Shown here piece after piece: positions 54,063 to 64,000 of a stretch of 64,000 nt of DNA; the stretch's first letter is position 1, and every line of letters starts with the position of its first letter. The notes below the pieces were generated by a model, which saw only the letters and a program-made list of their open reading frames with translations, searched no databases and was not told the DNA's origin. Source of the DNA: Leptospira venezuelensis (lineage in GTDB: Bacteria > Spirochaetota > Leptospiria > Leptospirales > Leptospiraceae); assembly GCF_002150035.1 (NCBI RefSeq), contig NZ_NETS01000010.1, forward strand, positions 310,001 to 374,000, in the 5' to 3' direction. A program made the position numbers and the translations under genes.

Positions 54063-54755
54063 ATGCGATCTTTTCAATTAGAACTTCCCCAACTGGGATT
54101 CTTTCCCTTTATTCTGTTTTTATTCTTAATTATCCAATCTGGTCTGTATTCACAAACTACTACTACAAATCCACCAGCTAACTCCAAAGAATCCATAGCA
54201 GGAGGACCTCCTACATTTAAGAAGTTGGTAGAAGAAGTTAAAGTTTCTCTAAAAGACCGAGGATATATCGTAGATCGAAAATCACATTTCACTGGTTCGG
54301 TGTTTAAAGGAAGCACAGTGTCTTTCAAACTTCAATTCCCAGAAGGTAAGGACAGAAAGATCGTCCGTAAATTGGGTGTTGGGCTTGCTCATGAGAATCC
54401 GGAACAATCTGTTATGGTACATATCTTCCAATCAGATAGCGAAGATAGAAAGTTATCTCCTTTGTTCACCGGATTTGTGGAACCTTCTTTTGTTTATGAA
54501 TGGGAAGCAAGATTCGGAGAGAATCATTTCTTAGTAGAGATCAGATTAGATGAATCAGAGTCTAACGTTGCAAACTTTGAACTGATATTCGGTAGCCAAT
54601 TATACACCCCTGCCGCTGCATTTGGGCGAGAAGAGAAAGATCAGAACCTAAACCAACCTGGTTCTCCTGGCAAAAAACAACCGGGGGCAGAAGGAAGGCT
54701 TCCAGGTACAAGTGAGTTAAACAACTACTTCGAAGTTTTTAAGAAAGAGTTCTGA
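54063..54755 (+). CDS. exported protein of unknown function
   Basis: This 230-aa protein has an N-terminal hydrophobic segment (about residues 12-30) that serves as signal or anchor, then a Thr/Pro-rich linker. The body (KLVEEVKVSLKDRGYIVDRKSHFTGSVFKGSTV; VEPSFVYEWEARFGENHFLVEI) looks beta-rich. The C-terminal 40 residues are disordered and Gly/Pro/Gln-rich. No motif is recognised. It is divergent from the OmpA-like gene. Confidence 0.68.
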   Translation: MRSFQLELPQLGFFPFILFLFLIIQSGLYSQTTTTNPPANSKESIAGGPPTFKKLVEEVKVSLKDRGYIVDRKSHFTGSVFKGSTVSFKLQFPEGKDRKIVRKLGVGLAHENPEQSVMVHIFQSDSEDRKLSPLFTGFVEPSFVYEWEARFGENHFLVEIRLDESESNVANFELIFGSQLYTPAAAFGREEKDQNLNQPGSPGKKQPGAEGRLPGTSELNNYFEVFKKEF

Positions 54756-54984
54756 CCCTTTAAACTTAATTACGATCAGGTAAGACTAGCTTTCAAGCAA
54801 GTTTGACTCAAATAGCCTTTCCTAATAAGTTAATGAATTGCGGAATTCTGGCGTTTGTTATATCTTCGCTAATATAGTGAAATTTCTATCCTAACGGATA
54901 GATCTTCCGGCGATTTCGAGATCTTCGATCTTCAGACATAAAAATAAAATCGCAGGATGAATCCTCCTAAAAGAGGTCGGATCG

Positions 54985-55578
54985 GTGAAAAAGAAGGACG
55001 GTAGCCCTGTCTACCCCACAAATGGAGTTTTCAGAAATTCTCGAGAGAGAATTTTGGAAGGCGCTGCGATAGCTTTCGCCCGCAAGGGTTTCCATGGAAC
55101 TTCTCTGAGAGAAATCAGCAGAGAATGCGGGCTGGAGCAGCCTAGCATTTATCATCACTTCCATTCCAAAGAAAACTTGTTTAGAAAAGCGTTGGTCGCC
55201 ACTCATTTGATGATATTGAACGATATCAGAAGTAGATTGGTAAAAGACAAAGGATTAAGAGAAGAAGTTGTCTCGGTGTTCCGAGCAATTTGCGATATAG
55301 CAAGGCAGTTTCCTGATAGAGCTAAACTTCCGTTCAGCTTGGTTTATTCAGCACCTGAAAATCTGGTGCAAGAATATACGAATCATTACGGAGCCCAGTA
55401 TAGAAAGTTATTAGATGCGGCCGTAGATCGTAACCCCCCGCCTAAAAATGCAGAACTAAAGCTTTCTCTACTCGTGGATCTATTGCATAGTTTGATACTT
55501 TCTATCTCCTCGGAGCGATTTTTTGAAGATCGGGTTAGAGGTTTGGAAGATAGGGTGGATCATATCCTTCTTACTTAA
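54985..55578 (+). CDS. TetR-family transcriptional regulator
   Basis: This 197-aa protein starts with GTG and has an N-terminal TetR helix-turn-helix (about residues 18-65, RERILEGAAIAFARKGFHGTSLREISRECGLEQPSIYHHFHSKENLF). The C-terminal ligand domain is helical and unassigned. It lies 68 bases upstream of ccr on the same strand and is likely to control ccr and the neighbouring reductase, perhaps responding to an acyl-CoA, although no operator could be proved. Confidence 0.9.
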   Translation: MKKKDGSPVYPTNGVFRNSRERILEGAAIAFARKGFHGTSLREISRECGLEQPSIYHHFHSKENLFRKALVATHLMILNDIRSRLVKDKGLREEVVSVFRAICDIARQFPDRAKLPFSLVYSAPENLVQEYTNHYGAQYRKLLDAAVDRNPPPKNAELKLSLLVDLLHSLILSISSERFFEDRVRGLEDRVDHILLT

Positions 55579-55646
55579 GCCGGAAAGCCAAGTTAAAGAC
55601 TGTTTTTTTTCTCGTAAGCCTCGGTCGGTTAGGTTTTCTGGTCCCC

Positions 55647-56894
<1,248 letters not shown>

Positions 56895-56904
56895 TACCTA
56901 ACAA

Positions 56905-56937
56905 AGAAGGACTTCCGGTCTGCACCGGAGTCCTTCT
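56905..56937 (+). terminator. hairpin after ccr
   Basis: A strong stem, AGAAGGACTTCCGGT opposite ACCGGAGTCCTTCT with one bulged T and a four-base loop, starts ten bases after the ccr stop. No T-run follows. It may attenuate read-through into the next reductase gene. Confidence 0.5.
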
Positions 56938-56970
56938 GCCCTCCGAACTATATTATAAAAGCATAATCAA

Positions 56971-57984
56971 ATGAAAGCGGTCCAACTTTCCTCTTTCGGA
57001 AAAGAAAATCTCTCCTTAATCGATCTCCCAGACCCAGGCAAGCCAGGCCCTGGCGAAGTTTTAGTCCGTTTCAAAGCGGCTTCCTTAAATTTCAGGGACT
57101 ATCTCGTTGTACAAGGAAAGTACAATCCGAATTTTCCAGTTCCAATGGTTCCATGCAGCGACGGCTCCGGAGAAATTGTAGAAGTCGGCGAGAACGTAAC
57201 AGAGTTCAAAGCAGGAGACAAGATCAATGCAACCTTTGCACCTTATTGGTTGTCTGGACACGCAAACAAAAAAGAACTTAGGACTACCTTAGGCGGCCCG
57301 TTAGATGGAACACTAAGACAGTATGCAATTCTTCCAGCTACAGGTGTAGTTCCGATGCCTTCTCATCTTAGTTTTGAAGAAGCAGCCACACTTCCTTGTG
57401 CAGGACTTACCGCTTGGTCTTCATTCTTCGTAGAGAACCAGCTAAAAAAAGGAGAATCTGTAGTCGTTCAAGGCACCGGAGGAGTTTCCTTATTCGCATT
57501 ACAATTTGCTAAAGCTATTGGAGCGACTGTTTATCTTACATCTTCTTCTGATGAAAAATTGGAAAGAGGAAAGTCCCTAGGCGCAGACTATCTAATCAAC
57601 TATAAGAACATCACTGCTTGGGGAGAAAAGATTAGAGAGTTAACAGACGGAGAAGGCGCAGATCATATAGTAGAAGTAGGCGGAGCCGGAACCTTAGAAC
57701 AATCCATTAAGGCAGTAAAACTATTTGGCACAATCCATTTGATCGGGATCCTAGCAGGTGCCATCAAGGATTTGAACCTTCTACCATTAGTTATGAACCA
57801 GATCAAAGTCCAAGGAATCGTGGTAGGCCATAGAGAAGGCTTCCTTGCTATGAACAAAAAGATCGAAGAATGGAAACTCAATCCCGTCGTCGATAAAGTC
57901 TATGAACTTTCCGAATTTAAAGATGCGTTAGAGTATCTGAAAGACGGAAAACATTTCGGAAAGATCGTAGTTAAAGTTTCTTAA
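56971..57984 (+). CDS. MDR-family NAD(P)-dependent oxidoreductase
   Basis: This 337-aa medium-chain dehydrogenase/reductase has the N-terminal substrate half (residues 1-125; KAASLNFRDYLVVQGKY) and a Rossmann domain with VVQGTGGVSLFALQFAKAIGA and LGADYLINYKN. The zinc ligands of classical alcohol dehydrogenases are not in their usual positions; NFRDYL replaces the typical Cys site. It is probably a zinc-free reductase for an unsaturated or carbonyl substrate. It follows ccr by 76 bases and may be part of its unit. Confidence 0.87.
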   Translation: MKAVQLSSFGKENLSLIDLPDPGKPGPGEVLVRFKAASLNFRDYLVVQGKYNPNFPVPMVPCSDGSGEIVEVGENVTEFKAGDKINATFAPYWLSGHANKKELRTTLGGPLDGTLRQYAILPATGVVPMPSHLSFEEAATLPCAGLTAWSSFFVENQLKKGESVVVQGTGGVSLFALQFAKAIGATVYLTSSSDEKLERGKSLGADYLINYKNITAWGEKIRELTDGEGADHIVEVGGAGTLEQSIKAVKLFGTIHLIGILAGAIKDLNLLPLVMNQIKVQGIVVGHREGFLAMNKKIEEWKLNPVVDKVYELSEFKDALEYLKDGKHFGKIVVKVS

Positions 57985-57993
57985 TAGAAAAAA

Positions 57994-58023
57994 CGGCCCG
58001 AGAGAATTTCTTCCCACGGGCCG
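57994..58023 (-). terminator. terminator of the large lipoprotein gene
   Basis: The seven-base arms CGGCCCG and CGGGCCG flank a 16-base loop. On the minus strand they are followed by a T-run (six T). It is 25 bases beyond the stop of the 1303-aa gene. Confidence 0.7.
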
Positions 58024-58048
58024 AACTCCATACTTGTATTCGAATGAA

Positions 58049-61000
58049 TTATGGTGCAGTAATCAATTTATCTCCTGAGTAAACATATCTTCCAGAGAAC
58101 GTATACTCGTCATATTTAGCTGTAAACACTGGAGCAAAAGGCCATCCATTTAACATCGTAGTGCAAGCTGCAAGTCCCTGATCGTAAGTTACATCATTCA
58201 CAACACAAGAAGGACTAGGTTCATATATTGGGAATGGCCATCCTGGCAAATAAAACCATTTTTGTCCTGTAAAGGTTCCTTTCCTTATCGCAGTAGATTT
58301 ACTCAAATGTTCCCAAACTTTAAAGTCGGCATTTGCAACTGCAGTAGGTATCGAAGCCGGTTGCATACTTGTCGGAACGTTCGCAGCATTCATGGTAGTG
58401 TCTTTATAAACTACTGTGGTCGCTTGGATAGTTTTAGCTCTAACTGGAATTTCCATTTTATCTCTGGAGATTAAGATATCCCTACATGGAGAAGTCCCTT
58501 GGGTAAACGAGGATTGAATCACCAATGTAGATGCCAGATTAGGAGCAGTAACTGCTTGTGATCGAACTAGATCCGAATTTATCCCTGGCCCAACTGTCAC
58601 AGAGACTGGAGGTATTCCGAAATTCCCACCGGCGACGGCAGTAACATATCCGATTCCAGGATTAGATCCACCTGTTACACATTCGTTTCCTACAGCATCG
58701 TAGAAATTATGCATAAATCCTAAATTCGAACCTTCCGGTAAGAAACCATATTTTTTATAATCCGAATAACCTGCACCTGGGATTAAACGTAACTTGGAAT
58801 ATCCCCCCACATTCCCTATTCCAACTTTGTCAGAAGGAGAAAAAGAAAAATGTGTATAAGGCCCACTTGATTGGTTATTATAGATAAACGCGATATCGGT
58901 AAACCCCGTATTCGTATTCAAAAATAAGATCGCATAACGCTGAGAAGCTCCCTTTGCGAGCATGAATCTTCCAGAACCGTCGAAAGAAATCGATTCCATA
59001 GTTGTACCAACCACAGATTCACGAATAAACTGTAAGGACGGAACTCCTCCAGACAGGTTTATCTTATAAGAGCGAAGCAATCCATATGCTGTATTTTGGT
59101 CCACAGTATGTGCGTAGCCCCCGAGTATATATAACATATATACGGAGTTTCCAGACCAATCCTTATAAGAAAGGAATTTGACCTGTCTTCCAATAAAATC
59201 TGTACCTAACTCTACTCCTTGAGGTATGATACTGTTATATGCAATTTCTCCAGATTTTCTATACCAAACCTTGATCTCGCGAGAAGGTAAAGATTTTAGA
59301 GTAGCAATAACTTCTACTTCCTCTTGTGGATTATATCTCCTTAGCGAGTCAGCCGAAATCACTCCAGCAAAATTAGAATTTCCTAATCCGTTTATATCTG
59401 TATTCCAATAGCGGTAGCTCGAATTCAGAAATTCGAATTGATTTGTATCGTTTCCTACCATGAGCCCTTGGCCTCTATCATATGGCATTACGAACTTCGG
59501 AGCCCCACCAACCTCCGGGAAGGTGTTTCCGTTTATAGAAGGCCCAAAAAAACCAAAATCGATCATATTCGCTTGAAATGTACCATTTTGATTCAAATGA
59601 ACTAACGAAGTTATTTCTTTCGAGTCTAAGTTCGCAGCGAAGGCTATCGGTTTAAATTGATTTAATGTATCCGAAAAACCATAAGAGATATTATACAAAG
59701 TTCCTAAACTTTGCTGAGTATTTGAATTATCGTAGTAACTTAATGAACCGTTTCCGATCGCGAAGAAGTTTGGAATTCGATATGCTACACCATTCCCTCC
59801 GTTCGTAAAATACACTTGTCCTTTTAAGCCTAAATTTGTATATTTTATACTCCAAGTAGAATCCAGCCAATTCGAAGTGTAATTCAAGTAAGTGAAGTCG
59901 GTAAATGTACTAGATGGATTTCCGTTAGAGTTATATGAAGTGTTCGTAGCGGACAACCAAGACGCGTCTTTTGCTTCCGATGGAGTAAACTCATATTTTT
60001 TTATCTCGGAAACGTTTCCAGATCCGTCTCTTGCCCAAACGGCAATCTTATCAACGTTGCTACCAGATTTTCCAAGCTGAACGAAAGCTTTAGGTAAGTA
60101 ACAATCCTTTTTCCATGTGTTAAATACTGAACCGTTAACCGGAGCGAAACTCAAAGCTCCGAAAGGTTTACGTTCAAATTCCGAATTTTGCATACCTGCT
60201 TCGTACTGACGTAGGTAACAATATTTTAAGGCAGGACCCACCGGGTTGATCTCAGAAGCGCCTAACGAAAAGTCTACAAAGCTTGAACTACCATTATCCG
60301 ATAAAAGTGTAAATATCGCTGTTGGTACATCATTGTCCGCACTAGTAGGATCTGTTCCGCGAGAAAGTTCCGAAAAATCATCGATCCCATCTCCATCCGT
60401 ATCCGTATTCGTTGAAGAAAGAAATACATTCGAAGAACCTGAAACAAACAAAGATCTGATAGGATTTGAGGTCTCAAATATATCTGATAGACCGTCCCCA
60501 TCTGTATCCACACCCGTAGTAACAGATCCCGTTGTAATTCCATTATAGATTCCGTCATTATTCAAAGCGAAAATCGAATAGTAATATGTGGTATCTACTG
60601 TTAAACCTGTATCGGAAGAAGAATATGGAGTGATTTCTGATCCGGAACTAGGTTCTCCCAATGTAGGCGACATTGGTGGAGCTAATTGGCTTCTTCGAAC
60701 TATAATTTTTCTAGGCGCGTCTGAATCAGAATAAGAAAACCATAAGAGGTTTTGATTCGCTCCAGGAAAAAACTTAACCGAAACAGGATTGGAGACCCTA
60801 ATATCCGGTCCGGTAGAACAAAGAATTCCGGATGAAACTACAGTTCCTTCCGTATTCTTAGGTTTTACAACGGCCCAGAAGTTGGATGAAACTCCACCGC
60901 CTACTGTTCCTTTCTTGTTTCCACCAAGAACAACCCTGCTTCCTTGAAGATAAGTGCGTTTATATACTTTGTATCCGGATGCACCAATGTTTTGTGCCAG

Positions 61001-61960
61001 ATCTAATGCTGGATCTGTAGTATAAATATATTTTCCAGAAAGAAGAGTAAAATCCGTTCTTAGCCAATCTGCATCGTTAGAAGAATCAGAAGGTGAAACT
61101 CCTCCCCTTGAGTCATACATAACGTATACATCGATATCTTGAACTGCATTAAAAGAAACGTATTCGCTTGCAATAGAATCTGCATGGATAGCACTAGAAC
61201 CACAAGTTCCTGCCCCACCTTGACAGCTTGGAATCAAAGCGGCAAATTGAAGTCCCAATTCACGAAATGCACCTTCGTTTTCCTTTACGAAATAAGGGCG
61301 ATCCAAATAGTATTGGTATCCCTCTCCGATGGTTCCAACTTGAGCTTTGGAAACGTTCGAATCATCCAGAATTCCTTGCATTCCCCAAGCAACAGATTCA
61401 TCACTCAAACAAGCTGTTGGAGCCGCAACTCCGCTATCTGGAAGAACTGGCAGAGCAGTTAATATGAAAGGAGTAAAATGTTTAGTATGGACAGTAACAA
61501 TCGACTTTTCTTTATCTAACTTTCCTTTTTCTAAAAGTTTCCATTCCTTTGTTACGTAATCTTTATACCAAACGTATAATTCTTCTGTGAAACCTTTTTC
61601 TTCCAACGTTTCCAGATCCACTGGAAACTCGAACTTTACAGGCTCAGAAAAAACGACACTGGAGTTACGAGCCAGAGGCTTCTCTTTGCCGTCTTTATCT
61701 GCGTACACCATTGTAATGTCGTACACCTTACCAATAGGTACTTGAGAACGACCAACTAGTTTTGGAACATTTGTATCCTCAGATATACGAAGAGCTTGAG
61801 TAGGAACTCCTTTAGGTAGAGTAACTATTGGCATAGAACTAGCCAAAATAGGAGCGGGAAACGAAGAATTGCTTTGTCCAAAAAGGTTTTTTAGAAAACC
61901 GTTGGAACAATTAAAGCAAAACAACGTTAGCGTAAATAAAAGTAAGTTACGTAAATTCAT
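58049..61960 (-). CDS. large surface lipoprotein with TSP3-like calcium repeats
   Basis: This 1303-aa protein has a lipoprotein signal peptide (MNLRNLLLFTLTLFCFNC). The first 180 residues form a beta-rich domain with 'VTLPKGVPTQALRIS' and ZU5-like features (PVKFEFPVDLETLEEKGFTEELYVWY). A fibronectin-like section follows (ITPYSSSDTGLTVDTTYYYSIFALN), then two TSP type-3-like calcium motifs (DTDGDGLSDIFETSN and DTDGDGIDDFSELSRGTDP) near residue 490-550. The C-terminal 700 residues look like beta-propeller-type repeats. It is probably an outer-membrane adhesin or enzyme scaffold. Function is not known. Confidence 0.78.
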   Translation of the reverse strand: MNLRNLLLFTLTLFCFNCSNGFLKNLFGQSNSSFPAPILASSMPIVTLPKGVPTQALRISEDTNVPKLVGRSQVPIGKVYDITMVYADKDGKEKPLARNSSVVFSEPVKFEFPVDLETLEEKGFTEELYVWYKDYVTKEWKLLEKGKLDKEKSIVTVHTKHFTPFILTALPVLPDSGVAAPTACLSDESVAWGMQGILDDSNVSKAQVGTIGEGYQYYLDRPYFVKENEGAFRELGLQFAALIPSCQGGAGTCGSSAIHADSIASEYVSFNAVQDIDVYVMYDSRGGVSPSDSSNDADWLRTDFTLLSGKYIYTTDPALDLAQNIGASGYKVYKRTYLQGSRVVLGGNKKGTVGGGVSSNFWAVVKPKNTEGTVVSSGILCSTGPDIRVSNPVSVKFFPGANQNLLWFSYSDSDAPRKIIVRRSQLAPPMSPTLGEPSSGSEITPYSSSDTGLTVDTTYYYSIFALNNDGIYNGITTGSVTTGVDTDGDGLSDIFETSNPIRSLFVSGSSNVFLSSTNTDTDGDGIDDFSELSRGTDPTSADNDVPTAIFTLLSDNGSSSFVDFSLGASEINPVGPALKYCYLRQYEAGMQNSEFERKPFGALSFAPVNGSVFNTWKKDCYLPKAFVQLGKSGSNVDKIAVWARDGSGNVSEIKKYEFTPSEAKDASWLSATNTSYNSNGNPSSTFTDFTYLNYTSNWLDSTWSIKYTNLGLKGQVYFTNGGNGVAYRIPNFFAIGNGSLSYYDNSNTQQSLGTLYNISYGFSDTLNQFKPIAFAANLDSKEITSLVHLNQNGTFQANMIDFGFFGPSINGNTFPEVGGAPKFVMPYDRGQGLMVGNDTNQFEFLNSSYRYWNTDINGLGNSNFAGVISADSLRRYNPQEEVEVIATLKSLPSREIKVWYRKSGEIAYNSIIPQGVELGTDFIGRQVKFLSYKDWSGNSVYMLYILGGYAHTVDQNTAYGLLRSYKINLSGGVPSLQFIRESVVGTTMESISFDGSGRFMLAKGASQRYAILFLNTNTGFTDIAFIYNNQSSGPYTHFSFSPSDKVGIGNVGGYSKLRLIPGAGYSDYKKYGFLPEGSNLGFMHNFYDAVGNECVTGGSNPGIGYVTAVAGGNFGIPPVSVTVGPGINSDLVRSQAVTAPNLASTLVIQSSFTQGTSPCRDILISRDKMEIPVRAKTIQATTVVYKDTTMNAANVPTSMQPASIPTAVANADFKVWEHLSKSTAIRKGTFTGQKWFYLPGWPFPIYEPSPSCVVNDVTYDQGLAACTTMLNGWPFAPVFTAKYDEYTFSGRYVYSGDKLITAP

Positions 61961-62158
61961 TCTGTCTCTTTCCAGTCATATTTTTGTGTTTTTAGTCACA
62001 AGAAAATTATCTAGAAAGTATAGTCAAGCTACAGGACAAATTCAGTCACGGTTTATTGTTAATTTTAAGAAAAGTATTTTATATTTTCTTAATTTACTTT
62101 CCCCAAATGGGATATGTGATTTTAAGAAATTAGATTTTTGATTAAAAAATTGGAGAAA
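61961..62158. promoter_or_regulatory. AT-rich region upstream of the large lipoprotein gene with four AGTCA boxes
   Basis: AGTCA occurs at 61974, 61994, 62022 and 62044, at 20-, 28- and 22-base steps, in the 200 bases upstream of the minus-strand lipoprotein gene. The steps are near two or more helical turns, so a regulator site cluster is possible. No regulator is known. Confidence 0.3.
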
Positions 62159-62194
62159 TTGTCCGAGGTAATTCCTACTTCATACCCCGGACAA
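62159..62194 (-). terminator. terminator-like hairpin after the amidohydrolase gene
   Basis: The twelve-base arms TTGTCCGAGGTA and TACCCCGGACAA (one G-T pair) flank a 12-base loop, just beyond the amidohydrolase stop. The T-stretches that follow on the minus strand are weak. Confidence 0.55.
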
Positions 62195-62207
62195 AAAGTC
62201 GAAAACG

Positions 62208-64000
62208 TTAAGCCACCGAACCTACAGCTTCTCTTTTTTGGGTTTTCGCAGAAGAGTATAGATAATCTTTTTCTTTATAAGCCATGAACCTTCCGAAGCC
62301 GCTTTTTTTACCGATCTCAGGAAGAACGATCCCGTTCTCAACTGCAACCTTTCCATTGATTAACACTGCACGAATTGCCTCTTCGTTTCTGCGAACTAAA
62401 CGAACCATTCCGCCGAATTCAGGCATCGGGGTTTCTTGGATGGTTTCCACTTTTTCATTTAATCCGTTTGGATTTAAAAGAACGAGATCTGCTTGGGCAC
62501 CAACTTTAAGTTTGCCTGTGTCCAGACCAAACCAATCTGCAATTTCTCCTGTAACTCGCCAGACTGCTTTTTCTGCAGAAAGGAAAGGTTTCCCTTCCAG
62601 TTCAGCATCTCTGACTAATTTCAAAAAACGTAATGGAAAATTATAATGCGCCATACCTCTCAAGTGAGCGCCCGCATCAGAAAATCCGATCAACACATCG
62701 GGATGACTGACTATATACTTTAAAGGTCCCTTGCGATCATTCCCGATCACAGTATACCAACGGATCTCGTTTCCATATTCCGCGCAAAGATCCAAAAATG
62801 TTTCGACCACATGTTGTTTTCTTTCTTTCGCTAACTCGGAAAAAGATCTACCAACTAACTTTTGGTCAGGACATTCTACAATCTTGGATTCGTTGAAATC
62901 TCTATGAAATACTCTAGGCAAAAACCAATTCGTCCATTGTCTTCGGAACCATTTTCGATATCCTTTATCCATTAGAAGTTTCCTTCTTTCAGCGAGGTCT
63001 GCTAAATGAATGGCTGCAGTTCCTGCTCCGAATTCCTCGAAAACCACGACATCTACCCCATCTGCATAAAGATCAAATACCGCAGGAACAGCCTGTAAGC
63101 GGACATCTCCTTTAAAGATGGTATTCACAATTCTTGTTAGAAACGCCACCAACTTGTAAATGGAACGATTGGATCTCGGGTCCATGAGAGAAATGATTGT
63201 TGTTTTCATTTTTTTTCTGAAAATTCCCATACTTTCTTTAAAGAAAAGTAATACATTGTATTTGGTAGATACGTTCGGTACTCCTTGGAAAATCCTATTT
63301 TCTCTCCTAACGATCTTATTCAGCCTGCTGATCTCAGACCATTTAGCAAATGTAGAAGGAAGAGGTTTACTTCTAAAACGGCTGCCATCCATTTTATCCC
63401 AAGTAAGCGTATTGATAGAAAGTCCTAAATATCCGTAATCAATCGCTTCTTGCAGAAGTTTTTCCATTTTGATCATTTCTTCTTCAGTTGGTTTCACTCC
63501 ATAAGAAAGAGATCTCTCTAATCCCATAGAGTAAGCTCTGATCGCTGAATGTCCCAGGAATGTAGAAACATTCGGACCTAACGGAAGTGAATTCAAATGA
63601 TCCGCATATTCTTTCATCGAATTCCAAGTTTTATTTTTTTGCAATAAAGGAAGGACCTGTTCTCTAGGAATTGCTTCTACCCTACTGAACATATCCGCTA
63701 GATCCTCAGGTGATCCTATACAAAGACTAAGAGAACAACTTCCCATTGTAATGGTAGTTACTCCATGCATAACGGACTCTTTAAGCCCTGGAGAAGCTTC
63801 CACCTCTGCATCATAATGTGTATGAAAATCTATAAATCCTGGAGTGACCCAAAGTCCTTTCGCATCGTATGTTTTTGTTGCATTACCAGAAATAGATTTA
63901 GAAATCTCTACAATCTTTCCATCAAGAACCGCTACGTCTCCAATAAAGGATTCGTTTCCCTCTCCATCAAATATTCTTCCGTTTTTAATAAGAACATCGT
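62208..64000 (-). CDS. N-acyl-D-amino-acid deacylase-like amidohydrolase (5' end outside window)
   Basis: The reading frame continues to the window edge, so the true start lies beyond 64000; 596 codons are visible. VTPGFIDFHTHYDAE carries the HxH metal motif, and LIGFSDAGAHLRGMAHYNFPLRFL the Asp motif, as in N-acyl-D-amino-acid deacylase (D-aminoacylase) and dihydroorotase-like amidohydrolases. RVTGEIADWFGLDTGKLKVGAQADLVLLNP is a typical C-terminal segment. A usual Cys metal ligand sits in TMGSCSLSL. The likely substrate is an N-acyl-D-amino acid or related amide. It may recycle D-amino-acid derivatives. Confidence 0.85.
   Translation of the reverse strand, partial: DVLIKNGRIFDGEGNESFIGDVAVLDGKIVEISKSISGNATKTYDAKGLWVTPGFIDFHTHYDAEVEASPGLKESVMHGVTTITMGSCSLSLCIGSPEDLADMFSRVEAIPREQVLPLLQKNKTWNSMKEYADHLNSLPLGPNVSTFLGHSAIRAYSMGLERSLSYGVKPTEEEMIKMEKLLQEAIDYGYLGLSINTLTWDKMDGSRFRSKPLPSTFAKWSEISRLNKIVRRENRIFQGVPNVSTKYNVLLFFKESMGIFRKKMKTTIISLMDPRSNRSIYKLVAFLTRIVNTIFKGDVRLQAVPAVFDLYADGVDVVVFEEFGAGTAAIHLADLAERRKLLMDKGYRKWFRRQWTNWFLPRVFHRDFNESKIVECPDQKLVGRSFSELAKERKQHVVETFLDLCAEYGNEIRWYTVIGNDRKGPLKYIVSHPDVLIGFSDAGAHLRGMAHYNFPLRFLKLVRDAELEGKPFLSAEKAVWRVTGEIADWFGLDTGKLKVGAQADLVLLNPNGLNEKVETIQETPMPEFGGMVRLVRRNEEAIRAVLINGKVAVENGIVLPEIGKKSGFGRFMAYKEKDYLYSSAKTQKREAVGSVA

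Overview
The window looks like chromosomal DNA of a spirochaete, most likely Leptospira. I base this on moderate GC (about 40% by eye), many lipoproteins with loose spirochaete-type lipoboxes, frequent TTG/GTG starts, several acyl-CoA dehydrogenases, and a rich set of SpoIIE/STAS/histidine-kinase regulators. This is inference from gene content. No rRNA is present, and the species or clade cannot be set from here. I see no prophage, insertion sequence or CRISPR array.

Layout. 0.2-3.1 kb: a TrmO/TsaA-like protein and three tandem paralogous lipoproteins on the minus strand. 3.2-6.2 kb: sppA, a membrane protein, surE and a TPR protein on the plus strand. 6.3-7.7 kb: tRNA-Pro, tRNA-Arg and tRNA-His, then a 40-bp duplication of the tRNA-His 3' end around a 165-bp insert, next to a convergent MarR-GNAT gene with a palindromic operator. 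7.7-14.4 kb: CAAX-type protease, a membrane-anchored unknown, TIGR01777 epimerase, thioredoxin, AidB-like acyl-CoA dehydrogenase and a GH13 alpha-glucosidase. 14.4-21.9 kb: glnD, metG, TerB-like and envelope proteins. 21.9-25.8 kb: a minimal ethanolamine operon (permease-eutB-eutC) without microcompartment genes. 25.9-30.3 kb: a long-form ilvD, an unknown, and an acyl-CoA dehydrogenase resembling methylsuccinyl-CoA dehydrogenase. 30.4-34.4 kb: lipoproteins, an ankyrin-repeat protein, mltG, an unusual hisI and ssb. 34.5-36.6 kb: a three-gene ECF sigma system that looks like CnrYXH, plus an orphan response regulator. 36.8-40.6 kb: a secreted PI-PLC-like enzyme with a lectin-like tail, a DUF1801-like protein, a lipase and a CsaA-like tRNA-binding protein. 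40.7-47.4 kb: a three-gene two-component cluster and a giant SpoIIE phosphatase. 47.6-51.5 kb: GT-C-like membrane protein, acyltransferase 3, STAS protein and rdgB. 51.5-54.8 kb: ABC-F ATPase, OmpA-like lipoprotein and a secreted unknown. 55-58 kb: TetR, crotonyl-CoA carboxylase/reductase (ccr) and a second MDR reductase. 58-64 kb: a 1303-aa surface lipoprotein and an N-acyl-D-amino-acid deacylase-like amidohydrolase cut by the window edge.

How genes work together. ccr at 55.6 kb and the methylsuccinyl-CoA dehydrogenase-like gene at 28.6 kb suggest acetyl-CoA assimilation through the ethylmalonyl-CoA pathway, which would suit a fatty-acid-using organism. The ethanolamine operon would supply ammonia and acetaldehyde. 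The sigma system has a perfectly spaced ECF-type promoter (GGAACC-N16-GTC) before its own first gene, which supports autoregulation. The most unusual signals are the PI-PLC with its C-type-lectin halves in reversed order, the HisI whose DCDxD metal motif is missing at its normal place but present near the N-terminus, the tRNA-His attachment-like duplication, and the sensor/sigma/anti-sigma trio.
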